DNA from: Arachis hypogaea
Taxonomy: Eukaryota; Streptophyta; Magnoliopsida; Fabales; Fabaceae
NCBI RefSeq assembly: GCF_003086295.3
Contig: NC_092038.1
Coordinates: 105,493,837-105,557,836 of the forward strand
Length of the DNA stretch: 64,000 nt
Direction of reading: 5' to 3'
Shown: positions 10,187 to 22,969 of the stretch, piece by piece
Layout of the letters: each line of letters opens with the position of its first letter
How positions within the stretch are numbered: the first letter of the stretch is position 1
Notes under the pieces: generated by a model
What the model was told of the DNA's origin: nothing
Seen by the model: the letters and a program-made list of their open reading frames with translations, nothing else
Databases searched by the model: none
Program-made: the position numbers and the translations under genes

Positions 10187-11784
10187 GAAGTTTTTTTTTA
10201 TTAGTAAGTAAAAGAAACAACATTGGAAATTTGGGATGTGAATTTGCCATTTAATTAATAGATCAAATATATTACTTAGTATTAGTTTAAATATTAACTA
10301 CAACTTAATGAAAACAGCGTGATTTCTTCCGCAATTAATGGAAGACTCCTAGCATACTGCATCAATGCACATCAAGAGTCTTTGTGAATTTCAAATTTTT
10401 TTTGAATTTTTATTATATTTTAAAAAGTAATATTGCTATTAAGTCTCATGCGGTTTATTTTAAGAGAGTAAAACAAATTTTTTTGTTAATTTTTAAAAAA
10501 AAAATGACTTTCGAAAATTAGACTTGTTAGATTATTTTAAAAATATATATTCGAAGTTAAAAAGATATATAGTTATTTCGTAATAAATATTACGGTATAT
10601 GAATTTTGATAACAATATATTTTGTATATTAATATAAGTAATTAAAAAAAATAAAAAACTGAAGTTTTATGTTTTGTAAAAAAAAAAAAAAGACATAGTA
10701 AGGATTTTTTTTAGATAAAGAAGTATACGTACAATAGACATAATAATTTTGTATAGACATTAAAAAAATCTAAAAAATTGAAGAAAATTTATGGAGCTTA
10801 AACTTTAAATCGAAAAAAGCATAAGTTATTAACCTCAGCTAAGAAACCCTAATGAATGAATTCGTCTTCAGCAACCGCATACCACAGCCTCTCACTCTCT
10901 GTTACTGGTAAAAATAAATTGAATAAAAATTGAAAATCCTCACTTCTCTCATCTCATTCGCACGTGGTCTTTTTATCACTCCATACTAGAGCTCCACTTC
11001 TTATGGACATCTCTTTGTCTCCCTCTCTCGTTGTGTTCGTCTTGTTTTTCTCTCTCAGTCATGGTTTTTGTCTTCACATTTGTACATGTTCCGCGGCTTT
11101 TACGGTCACCGTCCGCCGCTTCGTCTGGATCGATCCTCTTTCTGTTGTTCTCTTTTGGGCGGTGTAGATTGAACTCGTCTGGGTTGTTGCTTTTAAACTA
11201 CTTCAGGTAAATTTCACGTTTTGTTTTGGTCACATGATGTTAGTTGACTATAGCGGTTTTAATTTCATATGGTAATCGTGATGGTTAGTTGTTGGAAATA
11301 GGTCATAACGACTATAATTAATAAGCTAATGGGTTTACGACATTAAAGAAAACATATTCATTTTTTGTTTGTAAATTATGTAAATAGTTTGTTATATGTT
11401 AGTAATTTCATATAGGTTACAATTAATTATTATTTGTTGAAAATAAATCATTTACGCTACAATAAATGTACTCGTAGTTTTTCAACAAAAGTTATTTTCC
11501 CATTTTTTCTGATAAATTATTTATATAACTGAATATTATTCATCACGTGTTTGTTTATTTTGCGCCTTTGGATAGGGCAGTTTAAATCCCTTTTAATGAT
11601 CTTCATTGTTATTTATTACAAATAATTCATTAAAACTATAATTAATATGCTTATCGTGTTACGAGGAGATTCCGCTTCTCAATATAGGTTGATTATTGGT
11701 GGATGATGGTACCAATATATAAGAATATCTGAGTACCTTAAGAGAGAGTACATTTTTCTCTTCCAAGAAATTTCATTGTCAAAA
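10187..11784 (+). other. upstream region and probable 5' UTR of the ULP-like gene
   Basis: 10187 to about 10830 is AT-rich with no gene seen. About 10850-11206 is richer in CT and reads like a 5' UTR exon ending in cttcag|gtaaat (donor at 11207). A long UTR intron would then run to an acceptor shortly before the ATG at 11785. The open frame at 10964-11167 has no recognisable domain and I do not call it a gene. Confidence 0.4.
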
Positions 11785-14700
11785 ATGACTCATGAAGAAA
11801 ATGAACCACTTTCAAACTTGAAAACAGCTGACAAGGTGCACCACATAGAAGTGGAGGACAATTGCAATAATTCTAGTTCGAGCCAACCAAAATTCGGAAG
11901 GTGATACTTGCCTAATGGCTCTGCCCTCTCTGTTGCATTATTATTTCAGTTACACGAATTAATGTCCCAATTTATGTATTTTATAGTAACAATGGAGATG
12001 ATTATTTGCTGAAGAAAGGGGAAAGGATACAAGACAAGGCTGACGAAGTCTCTCGAAACAAAACTGTTGAGGTATAAATGATATCGGAAGGATATATATA
12101 TTATTCAGACTTCAGGTCTTACTTAAAAAACTCACATTTCCTGAAATATTTTGTGGTGTCGTCGAACTACTTTTTTTTGAATCCCATGTAGGAGGACTTT
12201 GTCAAACCAATTTTATTTCCCGGTTCTTCTCGAATTCAAGACGAGAGTGGCAAGCTGCCGGATTGCACAGTGGGTCAAGTCCTCTCTTTTATGAAGGTAT
12301 TTTTCAATAGAACACAGTGGGACAAGTCCTTTTACTGCTGTGAGATTATTTAAGTTTATACGTTATCAAATGATACGAATATTAAAATTTAATATTTTAC
12401 ACTAGGATGTGAAGGAATACTTTAAAATAGAATGCCTGAACACTCGAGCCAACTTGTTGTCAATGGAACGCAAGATTGACATTCTTGTTGCTCAGTCCAA
12501 AAAAGAAAAGGAAGACGACGTCCAAAAAACAAGATCAATCTCGCCGCCGTTGATCATACCCGAGGGGCAAGATGTTAAGCCCATTGTGAAACCGTCTCTG
12601 TCTTTAAGACCATTTGTAAGCAAGCTTAGGCCTTTCGGAGCTGGCACACCCGCAATGAACGTTCTTACTGACGTGGTTGACAATGACGAGGGTGTTATAG
12701 ACGTGACAAATCTGATGTCTAGCAAATCTAACACCAAGACTACTCCAAGCAATAGGAAAAGGGAACAACTGAGAGCAGAAAATAACAAGAACAACCTCAA
12801 CATCAACTTGAATAGTGTGAATTCGAACAACTCAACTGGAAACATTGGAAGCAACCTCCGAAAGCAAATTTCCCCACAATCGATATTTATTGCAACATGA
12901 CATTTGGGGTCCATTTTCATTGGTTGCTATGTTCTTTTTTCCAAGATATATCGGACTCTTTTTTTTAATTCGAATTAAATGCAATATACCGATTTTCAGC
13001 TCATATGTTAGACACATGGCAAAAATATTTTCATTGGCTTTGGATATGGTCCTTAATTGAAATTATTTGTTCAGCCATAAACTTTAGTTAATTTGTTGCA
13101 GAAAAAGTCTCGGCCAACAGCCACAGTTGAAGCCGGCAGAAAATTAGCTTTTTTGCCATCAAATGCTAAACCTCCGAAGATTCCAAAAGTTAACAAAATA
13201 GCTGCGGGTGGGGAGGCAAGGAACACTGAAGATCATATTGCTGAAGGGAACAAAGAAAACAAAGAAAAAGAAATATACTGTTTCGATGTTACAAGGGTAA
13301 GAGTTTTATATTAAACAATTATTATCATGGACGTAAGATATTTAGATTAATATTTTTTTAAATAATTATTTTTATATCATGCTCTCCTGTCAAGATGCAA
13401 TAAGTTCTCACTTCACTTTAGTTTTCATTATGTTGGAAATTTTAAAATTTATCTAATGTTAAACAACCAGGTGAAATTTGGGTTATCATTCTTTTCACTG
13501 ACGTGTTATATAATTCCTTTTAATAACTTAATAACGTATACATAAATTAAAGTAAACTTATAACAGTATGTAGCCAAATTGTTTTAATATTTGCCAGGGC
13601 ATGAAATGCAAATTCAAGCCAAACCCAAAGATGGGTCTCAAATCTGAAGAAATTCAGGCCGCTGCATTCATATTTTCTGCAGAGCTGGATCCAGGGTAAC
13701 ACTTATGCTTTAGTTGCTACAGTATAATTATTGATTATTTAGTCTATATTCTTTTTTTTTAATCACAATTTGGTTTCTTATTTTTTTTATTTGTTTATTC
13801 TAGAGAAGAGCTTCTTAAGATAGGAGACGTGACTGCAACTAGGAAGGATTTTGAGTCACTCTGTCCAACACAACAAATAAGTGAGAAGATATTGTACTTG
13901 ACTGCCTTGAAATGTGTCCATAATCAGACTTTATTGACATGGAAAAACGTCTGGCAGCTTCCTCCAACTTTTGCAGTAAGTGCATTAGTTTGCTATTTAT
14001 AATTTGATTATATACATATTAATGTCTACTGAAATAAAAATAAATACCTAGGACACCATATTGGATGGAAATAATTTGGATGAGATATTAGTTCCCATGG
14101 TCAAACAGTTCATGCAGCCAACTAAGGATCTTCAGTTTGTAAGTGTTATTTACTCTTCATAAATACGCCATGTCATCAAATATTTTCAAATAAAAAAATT
14201 TTAACAGAACAAAGACATTAATCTTTGATGCATCATATCTCCTGCTTGATGCAGATATACATCCCAATGAGAGAAAATGAGCACCGGTACCTAATGGTTA
14301 TCAGCATACACGATAGCATAATTTGGCAACTGGATTCTTATTTAGAAGATGATGATATTCAGCGTCGTAGAACCAAGATGACAACAGTGGTTAGTGACAT
14401 TGTAACTAATACCCTCAATCAATTTAGTTGCTCATGAGCACATGTTAAGTGACTCAAAATCTGAAGTTGTTTTATATTTCTTTAATATAGGCTGCGACAG
14501 TAGAGCACATTTTAAAAAGTGACATCTACAACGAATGTAAACTTGAGATGAAAGAAACATGTGGAGATGGAGAATTCATGCTCCAAGAGGAATCCCTAAT
14601 CGACATTAAATGTATCATCACTTTTACAAAATACAAAATGGATTGTATGTTGTTGTTAACATAAAATGTATCATGTCATTTCTACAAATTATTTTTCTCG

Positions 14701-15034
14701 TTTCAATTCCTTTTTCTGTTATTATTGTTGTGCAGCCGTGATTCTCCATCATGGGTTCTTCAATGGATGAATTTGGAACATGCATTTGATGCCCAATGCT
14801 CTGAAGTTCATGTGGTACGATCTGGTCACTTAAAAACTGCATTTGTGAATACGTATTACCAATGTTGTCATAGAGTTGGCTATAAGTGATTTTTTTTTGC
14901 AGTTAGATGAAAATGGCACACGGATGTACACTGCAATGCAATTATTTCATGGGCGATTCAATGAACTCAAGGCTGAAATAGCTCCACTTGTTCAAGAGTT
15001 TTGGAACATGCATGCAGAGGACGATGATTATTGA
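11785..15034 (+). pseudogene. Ulp1/C48 protease-like plant gene, probably frameshifted
   Basis: Twelve candidate exons, nearly all with matching GT-AG phase: 11785-11900, 11987-12071, 12192-12296, 12406 to about 12900, 13102-13296, 13598-13695, 13804-13975, 14052-14138, 14255-14389, 14491-14611, 14736-14814, 14903-15034 (TGA). The C-terminal half resembles plant Ulp1-like cysteine protease domains: TWKNVWQLPPTF, then YIPMRENEHRYLMVIS (His candidate), IIWQLDSY (Asp candidate), SWVLQWMNLEHAF. Where Ulp1 proteases have D-C-G before the W-V strand, this reads D-S-P, so the catalytic Cys appears absent. Two faults: no good donor closes exon 4 before its in-frame TGA (12898-12900), and exons 10 and 11 join one base out of phase. 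Either it is a pseudogene or these two junctions are misread. The N-terminal part is Lys/Asn-rich and unrecognised. Confidence 0.5.
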
Positions 15035-15417
15035 AATGCCGTGTGCATCACAATTATGTCTTTGCTTTGTTAACTACATGGAATGACACTTATAATTTCT
15101 TTCTTGTTTTTGTTTTTTGGAGCTGTGTTGTCAATTAGGATTGTGAATTCATGACACTAATGCTTTAAATAGTTTATTCGGTAGTGTATTGTTTATGGCT
15201 ATGTTCCATAACAAATTTCAACATCTTTATATTGATATGATTATTAAATTGCTATCTTTAGGTTTGCAATTCAAATAACTTATTTATATATGCTAGTAAA
15301 TTATTTAAGATAAATATTTAGTTAACTTATTAATTCTTGTAATTTTATTACATTTTTAATACATTCAATACAGTTTACAAATTTTATAATTGGAGTTTTA
15401 TGTTAACAAAAAACATA

Positions 15418-15669
15418 TAATTAAATTTTTTATAAATATATTTCTAAACTGCAATAAAATACTAAAATATTTAATTTTAAATTATTTGATAATGCACATT
15501 ATGACGACTTAAGAATAGTTATAACTGGTGAGTACATGAATTAAGAATTAAACTTTTTATAAATATATTTCTAAATTGTAATAAAATACTAAAATATTTA
15601 ATTTTAAACTATTTGATAATGCATTTTTTTGACAATTTAAGAATAATTATAATCGTGGAGTACATGAAT
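15418..15669. repeat. tandem duplication, period about 124 bp
   Basis: Both copies contain ataaatatatttctaaa, taaaatactaaaatattta and atttgataatgca, followed by gagtacatgaat. Divergence is roughly 10 percent. Confidence 0.75.
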
Positions 15670-16448
15670 GAAATTTTTTTTATTCCATTCATTGACTACT
15701 TATATTGTTTTATTCATGTTTTATAAATAATATAACAATTTAACATGTTTTTGCGGTATTCTCTCACATTACGTCATATAACATGAGAATATCAATTGTT
15801 TTTTATTCATATGAAATATTAGTTAGCACTATTTTTTAATAAAATCGATCTTGTATATTAAAAAACTATTACATGAAATTTTCTTTTTTTTTCTTTCATT
15901 AAAATTTTTCTATTCAATCTTTCTTTTTTATTTTTGGTTAGTTGGACAAATCATTTTAAACTGAGTGTCCAGACGAAGGGATAAAGAAAATAGGTCAGGA
16001 AAAAAAAATACAAAAAAAAACTTGGCTTCCCATTCTTCTCCTTGCAACAACGGTGTGCATCTCTCTTCTTAATATAATCAGTTGATGTTACCAACTATGA
16101 ATGTATAAATAAAATCATAGAGCTCTTATTTTATACTTCTTTGAATTCTCTATCATTTATTTTTCATATGTTTATTTATTTTATTTCTTATGCTGATTTC
16201 ATGATAGTTAAATCACCTTCCTACAATAAGTTTATGCAACATTATATCAGATTTTATAATAATTTTTTATCATCTACCTATTTATATACATATTTAGCAA
16301 AATTTGCCACATCATACATGATAGTGACAAATTGTCTTGTATATTCCAAACACTTTTCATTATTAAAAATTTCATACTCCTACACTAAGTCACATTCTCG
16401 AATAGCAAAACAAAGCAAAAAAAAAGGAAATATATGATCTCTATTTCC

Positions 16449-16449
<1 letters not shown>

Positions 16450-16499
<50 letters not shown>
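16450..16499. repeat. (TAA)n microsatellite, about 16 units
   Basis: Perfect ATAATAATA run, downstream of the - strand FAR1-related gene. Confidence 0.97.
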
Positions 16500-16658
16500 G
16501 TCTTCCCATAACAACTTAATTGATTGTCCTAAATTAAAATCGACTATTAAGAATAAACGAAAGAAACAATAATAATTTATAGTTTAGTTAGTAACTACAT
16601 ATTCCCCTAATCAACTATCAAAATTAATCACAAATAAAACAACATCTAATCCCAAAGT

Positions 16659-19107
16659 TCACCACCATTCTTGAGTTTCGTATTCCACATCATCCATGCA
16701 TTCACCATCATAAATTGCCTACAACCACACCGAAATTTTATATTAATAACACTTTAAATTAGCACCATGGAGCAGTTCCAATATCAAGTGAGTGAATAAA
16801 AAATCAAATTATATATCATTTTTGTCTACTTACATCAGTTTGACGGGTAGAGCTACCTTGTGTACTGAAAGCATTTTCATTGCGCTTTGAACAAGAAGTT
16901 TTATTATGACCAGGTTTCTTGCAATTACTGCAACGTTGGGGCTTTTTCCGACCACTATGCCCTTTAGGATTGGTACCACCTCCCAATCTAGGTTTCGAAG
17001 GCGTGTTCCCTTCATCTAGTGCTTTGTATGAGCTATAAAGATCAAGCATAAGATCCCTTGCTTCATGGAACCTCTCTGTAGTAGCACATGCAACCTCTGA
17101 CATCATCCTAGCACACTCATTGAGGATACAAAGTCGATTGCTAACTTGTAATTCGCTTGTAAAACTACTTGACTCAGACATAGATTCTTTTGCTTTCTTA
17201 GTCCATCTATGCAACACTAGACATTTAGGAATTTCGCGCACATCCCTACGGACCAATACAGAGATAATGTGTTCACAGGGAATACCGAATGATTCCATAC
17301 GCATGCATGAACAAGTGATTGCGTTACCATTATCCACCCACTCAACCTCCCACACCTTTGTTGGTTTGGCATACCTACAAACATAATAAATTATACTATT
17401 GTCTCTTGTTTGGTAATCCACGACTCTCATTGCACCCGACCGAACAAGAATAGGCCTGAATAAAAAGAATACCTCCCTTGTGTAAGTATCAGCAGCACAC
17501 ATCTCAAGGGGTTCAATACAAGTTTGCATAACTGGAACTCCACGAGCAGATTCATATTCAGCATAAAATTCCCTAAAACGCATATGGCCCAACATTCGTT
17601 GGAAGTGCTCAATAAACTCGGATAAGTCATAATGAGGCTTAGTGTACTTCCCAATCAATGAATGCAAACCCTCGCAACGTGATGTAGTCCTAAATCCAGC
17701 AAAGAACTTCCCTCGGATGTAACATGTTGCCCATGATCGACGTTTCTCATAAATTTCATTTAGCCATTCTTTTTCCTCAACCCCAAATTCCTCTACCAAT
17801 ATATGCCACTTGTTACGGAACACTGGAATCTCGTAATCTCCTAACATACAATCCCTAAACTTAGATGTGAAACGAGGACTACACATATTTGTAGTTGCAT
17901 TACGCAGGAGATGCCAAGCACACAATCTGTGGTGAGTACCAGGGAATACTTTCTCAATCGCATTCTTCATTGCCCTTGCCCCATCAGTTATCACAGAGGA
18001 TGGGACTCTACCATCCATTGCCTCCAAAAACTGTTGCAACACCCATATATAAGTCTCATCCGTCTCATCTGTTACAATGCATGCAGCAAAGACAATAGTT
18101 TGGTTGTGATGGTTGACACCTGTGAACACAACAAAAGGACACCTATATTTATTCTTGTTGTACGTAGCATCAAACGCAACAACATCTCCAAACAATTTAT
18201 AGTCCTCTCTATATAAACCATCACACCAAAAGAGATTTAGCAACCTTCCAACCGTTGCCCGAAACTCTTTGTAGTATAAAGATTTATCGTTTGCAGCCAT
18301 CCCCTCCAAATAATTTAATGCTCTACCCACGTCCTCTGGAATCTCACGCATCGCCTTAGCTATTTGATTGTACATGTCTCTGGGGCCATAGTTCAACTTG
18401 TCAAAACCACCACTTTGACTTGCTAGCAAAGCATAAACCTGGGATGTGCTAATCCCCGACTTGCGCATGTTGTTCATGAGTGCAATTTCGGCTTTGGACA
18501 TACTCCTATGAGCTGGCAATAACCTGCTCAACCGGCCTTCCAATAGTTCGTGATTATGAAGATTTGAAAATCGGGTCACATGCCATCTTCCAGTTACCCC
18601 TACAAACTTGACTAGGAATTGAGCTTCGTACCCAGTTCTTGTCTCGGTCTTTGGTTCCCTTTTTCTGTTTGGCAAAGTGTACCACTTCTCTAATTGATAT
18701 CCTTGCCGAAAACATACAAATCTCTGCATGTAGGTCTCGTCGGTTGAGTTCTTCCAATTTTTGTCTTTTCTTGCACTGAAACCTTGGCTCTTTGCAAATC
18801 TGTTGTAAAATTCAAAAGCAATGGCTAGGGTTCCAAAGTGAAACTTGTCAACTTCAACCTCACCAATGCTTAAAAAGTCAAGTTTCAATAAATCCTCAAT
18901 TGAATCCAATCCATATGCATCATTATAATCATAATCTGTCAATTCTGCAAAAATCTCCTCACCGTCTAACTCATCACCCAACTCTTCTTCCTGCTGCAAC
19001 TCATCTAAGTATGACTCATCATCAGGATACTTCTCATCGTAAAAAATACTATCCTCATGCTCATACTCACATTCATCCATGATCTCTTCCTCTCCCATCA
19101 ATGACAT
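16659..19107 (-). CDS. FAR1/FHY3-related protein (MULE-transposase core, SWIM finger)
   Basis: Two coding exons: 19107-16834 and 16718-16659. Start is ATG at 19107-19105 (a TTG lies two codons upstream). The first exon ends GAT|gtaagt and the second begins after ggttgtag|GCA, adding 19 residues and a TGA at 16661-16659; total 777 residues. Without splicing the frame would stop at 16816. Domains by residue: acidic N-terminus 1-80; FAR1 DNA-binding region from about 89 (FHFGTLAIAFEFYNRF); MULE transposase core with Asp in FDATYN (about 314) and in TDGARAM (about 375) and a C..W/HH block near 395; SWIM finger CXC...CXH at 599-613; zinc knuckle CX2CX4HX4C at 726-739. A 5' UTR intron is likely (19977-19123, donor ACAG|gtaaac, acceptor gttcag). 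FAR1 proteins are transposase-derived nuclear regulators, first known from phytochrome A signalling. Whether this copy is a host regulator or part of a MULE cannot be decided here. Confidence 0.88.
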
Positions 19108-19122
19108 TTGCAAGGAAATAAT

Positions 19123-19977
19123 CTGAACATAAATAATACTATCATAAAAATTTAGAACTGAGTACTAAGTACTCCAAGACAAAATGCTTAGAATAAAGCT
19201 CCAAAAATTAGACTTACAAATAAAGAAATCAGACAACACCAAAATATGTATGTTATTTATTTTTTCCTAGTAAATTAAATACTACACAATAATAATTAGG
19301 CATAAATTATTAACAAGTCTTAATAATAAGTTCGTATCAGTCTACATAACATTATCTTTACAGAAAAAAATTATTTATTAAATGACTAAAATTCATTATA
19401 GAAAAAGTCACATGTCTCAAACTCAAAGAAAAGCAATCAAACAAAAAAATGAGTACAAAATTTCCATTACAAAAAATGCATAGTTTAAACAATTTTGAAT
19501 CTATTCAATTAACAAATTTGCAAATTTAGCGATCATAAATAAATATCATATCATCACAATAGCTTACAACAACAATGGTTATGTGCCGGTTAAAAATTAT
19601 TTTAAGTTTTAATTTTTATTTACATACTAGGAGAACAAAATTCAACATAACATATATCACCATATAATAACCACAAATCAATAGCAATATCACATTTAAA
19701 GTAGCATCAATTTGCAAGCAAAAAAAATCTTAACATGCATTACTATCAAAATATTATGAACTAGTATCAACCAAGACAAATTGTCAAATTCCAAAAAAAA
19801 GCAAGTATAAAACGAGTAAATGGGTATTATAATACAAAAAAATTGATTTAACAATATTTAAAAATAAAAAAGCATACCATTGAAAAATTATTACACTTTT
19901 TTTAAATAAAAGAAGGTAAAATTCGAATTTTTGCAGTGAATCAAAAGCAAGGAAAAATCATGGAGGATAGTGTTTAC
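19123..19977 (-). other. 5' UTR intron of FAR1-related gene
   Basis: On the - strand, ctacag|gtaaac at 19978/19977 and atgttcag|att at 19123/19122 form a GT-AG intron of 855 bp just upstream of the start codon. The non-coding first exon probably extends right to about 20340. No coding potential was seen in the intron. Confidence 0.6.
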
Positions 19978-20596
19978 CTGTAGTAATAATAGCACGCAGA
20001 CAAAGCCACTGGTGACGGGACAACAATGAAGTTCAGAAGAAGAACAGGCGTCGATTCACCAGGCCTTCGAGATGCAAAATGGCAGATATAGAACCCAATT
20101 TTGAACCTCTATGACGGCAAGAAGACAATCAGCAGTGTTTTGTCGAAGCTCTAGACGACCATGGAAGTATCACGACCGGAGAAGAAAGCGCGTCAAGTAT
20201 TGTAGTGGCACAGCAGTGGTCAGAAACTGGCGACCGCTTGGAACTCTCCTGACAGAGTGGCAGGAATTTTGAACCTTGAGGTTATTTGGGAGGCATCAAC
20301 ATATTGGTTGAAGAAGAAGAAGATCCACGGTGCAGATTTCTTATTGTGTCTGGGTCGGGTGGGTTTGAATTTTTTTCTTGGGCTTTGCCTTTGTAAAAAA
20401 AAATAGGTTAAACTTAAAATAATTATTAATTATATTATTAATAATGTAAAGGAGTTTCAAAACTCCAAACATGAAGGGAGTATTGTAACATCGACCATCT
20501 ATCTCTATGGCTCTACTTTTATGTTACATTATTAATTTTTAATTTTTTATCATTACCTTTAACATTAGGATTGAGGAGAAAGCTTCTCAGTGGATT

Positions 20597-20725
20597 TTTT
20601 TTGGTACAGTAAGGGGCCAGAGGCCCAAGGAACGAACAGACTACACAATATTCACAGTTCTGGGCCAAGTGGTCCCAATTACATCACCCAAAATGTGTAC
20701 TTCTACCAAAAACATAAAAATCCAA
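20597..20725 (-). mobile_element. 5'-truncated LINE 3' tail
   Basis: On the - strand the segment ends cttgggcctctggcccctta, then a poly-A run (read as ttttttttgg at about 20595-20605). It resembles the 3' end of the LINE at 27082-27120 (ccttgggccccgtcacttat plus poly-A). The hexamer agtgga flanks both sides (about 20590 and 20726), a possible short TSD. Confidence 0.35.
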
Positions 20726-20765
20726 AGTGGAATTGTAAGTAAAATCTTTTCGTACAATTTTATAA

Positions 20766-20885
20766 GAACGGATCCTCTCAATTGTTAAAAAAATTGAGAG
20801 AATAAAGTGTGATATCTAATCCTTTATTGTTCTCTCTCTCTCATGTGTTTTGTTGGTTCTACTTATAAAATTAATAGTGAAAGAT
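20766..20885. mobile_element. MITE copy 1, left part (split by LINE1)
   Basis: Begins gaacggatcctctcaattg. The 3' part of the same MITE resumes at 27121-27184, ending caattgagaggatctatttc. Compared with the intact copy at 28471-28640, the interruption falls exactly at the LINE1 insertion site. Confidence 0.8.
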
Positions 20886-20912
20886 AACTTTTGCAATAAA
20901 CGCATCTTGCTG

Positions 20913-22761
20913 ATGGACACGGATACTCCCTCCCTAGAAACGGAAAAGAGATCTCCGGAGGAGAAGACTTGGTGGCAAAAAGCACGAAAAAGGTCAAGAT
21001 GCAAGGTACTGAACAACCAGATGATTGTATGGAGGAAACATTCCACCAACCTAAGAATTCTGAGAAGATGGAGTCTCATAAACGCTGAAGGATCAGATGC
21101 TGAAGTAGTACCAAAAACCATCCCGAGTCAACCACCGAGAGTTTCCTATAGAGACAGTTTGGTTGGTGATGGCCTGGGAAAGCTTAACCCAAAGGAAATA
21201 GCGGAAATGGTGGCAGAAGAGTATATCTCGGATAGTGAATCCTTGGATTTGGATCTCTGCGATCAAGTTCCCTTCAATTCAAAACCCAACATTGACGTTA
21301 CTCTTGAAGAATACGAAGACTAGTGCAAACCATGGAAACAGACCCTAATTGTCAAACCTCTAGGAAAAAGGATCAACCTTCAGGCAATGGAAAGATGGAT
21401 CAACAAGCGGTGGGCTGTCAAAGAAACAAGTCATGGATCTAGAAGGAGGATTTTTTCTGGTTAGGTTCTCGAATCAAGATGACTACGCACACGCCTTATT
21501 TGAGGGGCCTTGGATGATAGCAGACCACTATCTGCTAATTCAAAGATGGAGACCTTTGTTCATGCCTCAAGAAACGGAAGTCCAGAAAGTAGCGGTTTGG
21601 GTCAGAATTCCAAATCTTCCAGCAGAACTTTATAATAGATATTTCTTATGGAAGGTTGGAAAAATATTGGGAACCATGTTGCGAATAGATGAAAACACTT
21701 CTATTCACTCGAGGGGTAAATTCGCTCGTATTTGCGTAAAAATCGATTTAAGAAAGCAACTGGTGCCATCCTTTACAGCCTTAAGCAAGGAATTCTATTT
21801 GGTCTATGAAGGTTTGCATCAGATCTATTTCCACTGCGGAAGATATGGGCATAAAATGGATGACTGTCCAGAAATGAGGAAGCATGTCACGGGGACAAAT
21901 CTCGATCAAGGTGGCAATAGTGATCGGAACCACCACAAGGAGAACAGCAACACCTGCAGCCACCAGGAGCAAGACCAGAATATTCAGAATTCACAAAAAG
22001 GAAAAGAAAAAATTGGGGGAGAAAATAATGGTATAATTAATGCAAATCCTAATACTACCGTTGGTAATCCTCAACAAAGTAGACCCCTCCAACTAGACAG
22101 CGCGCATACTAGTGAGGCTAGCCCCTTTGGCCCATGGATGGTAGTCAGGAAAGCTCAAAGAAGAAGGAATCTAAAAATTAATGAGATTAATACTGCCAAA
22201 GAAAAGAAGGGACATGGATCCAGATTTGAAATCCTAAATGAGGAAGTAACTAGGAAGGAAGGTGAGGAATCCAAGAAAGGAAAGATTATCTCTATACAAG
22301 GAAAGAATCAACCCAGTAAAAACAATGAAATAGCAGCCACTAAAAAGGAAATGCATCCCTATAGCAGGGAGGAACCCAATCAAATAAGTGCCAGATCAAG
22401 GCCTAAACTAGGTGCCGAAAATAATACACACAAAATTAGAAAAAATGAGCAAAGCAAAAGCAATGAACAAGGCAAAAAAAACCAGACAAGCCACGCCACA
22501 GGCAGCAATAATAAAGAAAAGCAACACTTTCAACCAATCAGCCAAGAAGCAAATCAACAAAATCAAATTGTTATTGCAAGAAAGGATGATAATCATCAAG
22601 ACCATTGGCAGCAGTTCAAAAGGCCCGGCAAAGAGAATTACAACAGACATCTAGAAGGACAGGTTACCTTCACTAGTGGCAATTTCCTACCTCATATCAA
22701 GGACTATGGGCGGGGCAACAGAAGGGGATCAAGTCAGCTACTACAAGGACAAACCACCTGA
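20913..22761 (+). pseudogene. LINE1 ORF1 (DUF4283-type, zinc knuckle), broken
   Basis: ATG 20913 opens frame 0 and runs to an in-frame TAG at 21321-21323. The same frame continues past the stop with the typical start of the DUF4283 domain (WKQTLIVKPLGKRI). A shift to frame 1 at about 21415-21435 then gives GGFFLVRFSNQDDY and GPWMIADHYL, and the frame runs open to TGA at 22759-22761. A CCHC-like knuckle (FHCGRYGHKMDDC) lies at about 21830. The C-terminal part is Lys/Asn/Gln-rich. ORF1 proteins bind the LINE RNA (family knowledge). One stop and one frameshift inactivate it. Confidence 0.85.
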
Positions 22762-22969
22762 ACAAGAAGGAACTACCAATATGCCAATCGATATGACCAC
22801 AGAGATGCCGATGCAAACTGACAACCCTCCTAATGGAGCTGATACAGAGGTTAACTCTGCACAAGATATGGAAGTTTGATAGCCTCCTCTTTATCTTGGA
22901 ACAGGGAGTTTTTCTTCTCTCATGATGAATTCTTGCTTTCTGCAACTTCTTTATATAATCTCTTTTATG

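Larger units (their letters stand above)
15035..16658. other. gene-free AT-rich spacer between convergent genes
   Basis: Holds the 3' end region of the ULP-like gene, a diverged tandem duplication at 15418-15669 and a (TAA)n microsatellite. Open frames such as 16141-16437 are AT-rich chance frames. Confidence 0.5.

Noticed and set aside
10964..11167. 67-residue open frame upstream of the ULP-like gene
   Set aside because: Looks like 5' UTR; Cys/Phe/Leu-rich chance frame ending before a splice donor.
10187..20596. Terminal inverted repeats of a MULE around the ULP-like/FAR1 pair
   Set aside because: I compared the flanks by eye and found no convincing inverted ends or 9-bp duplication.
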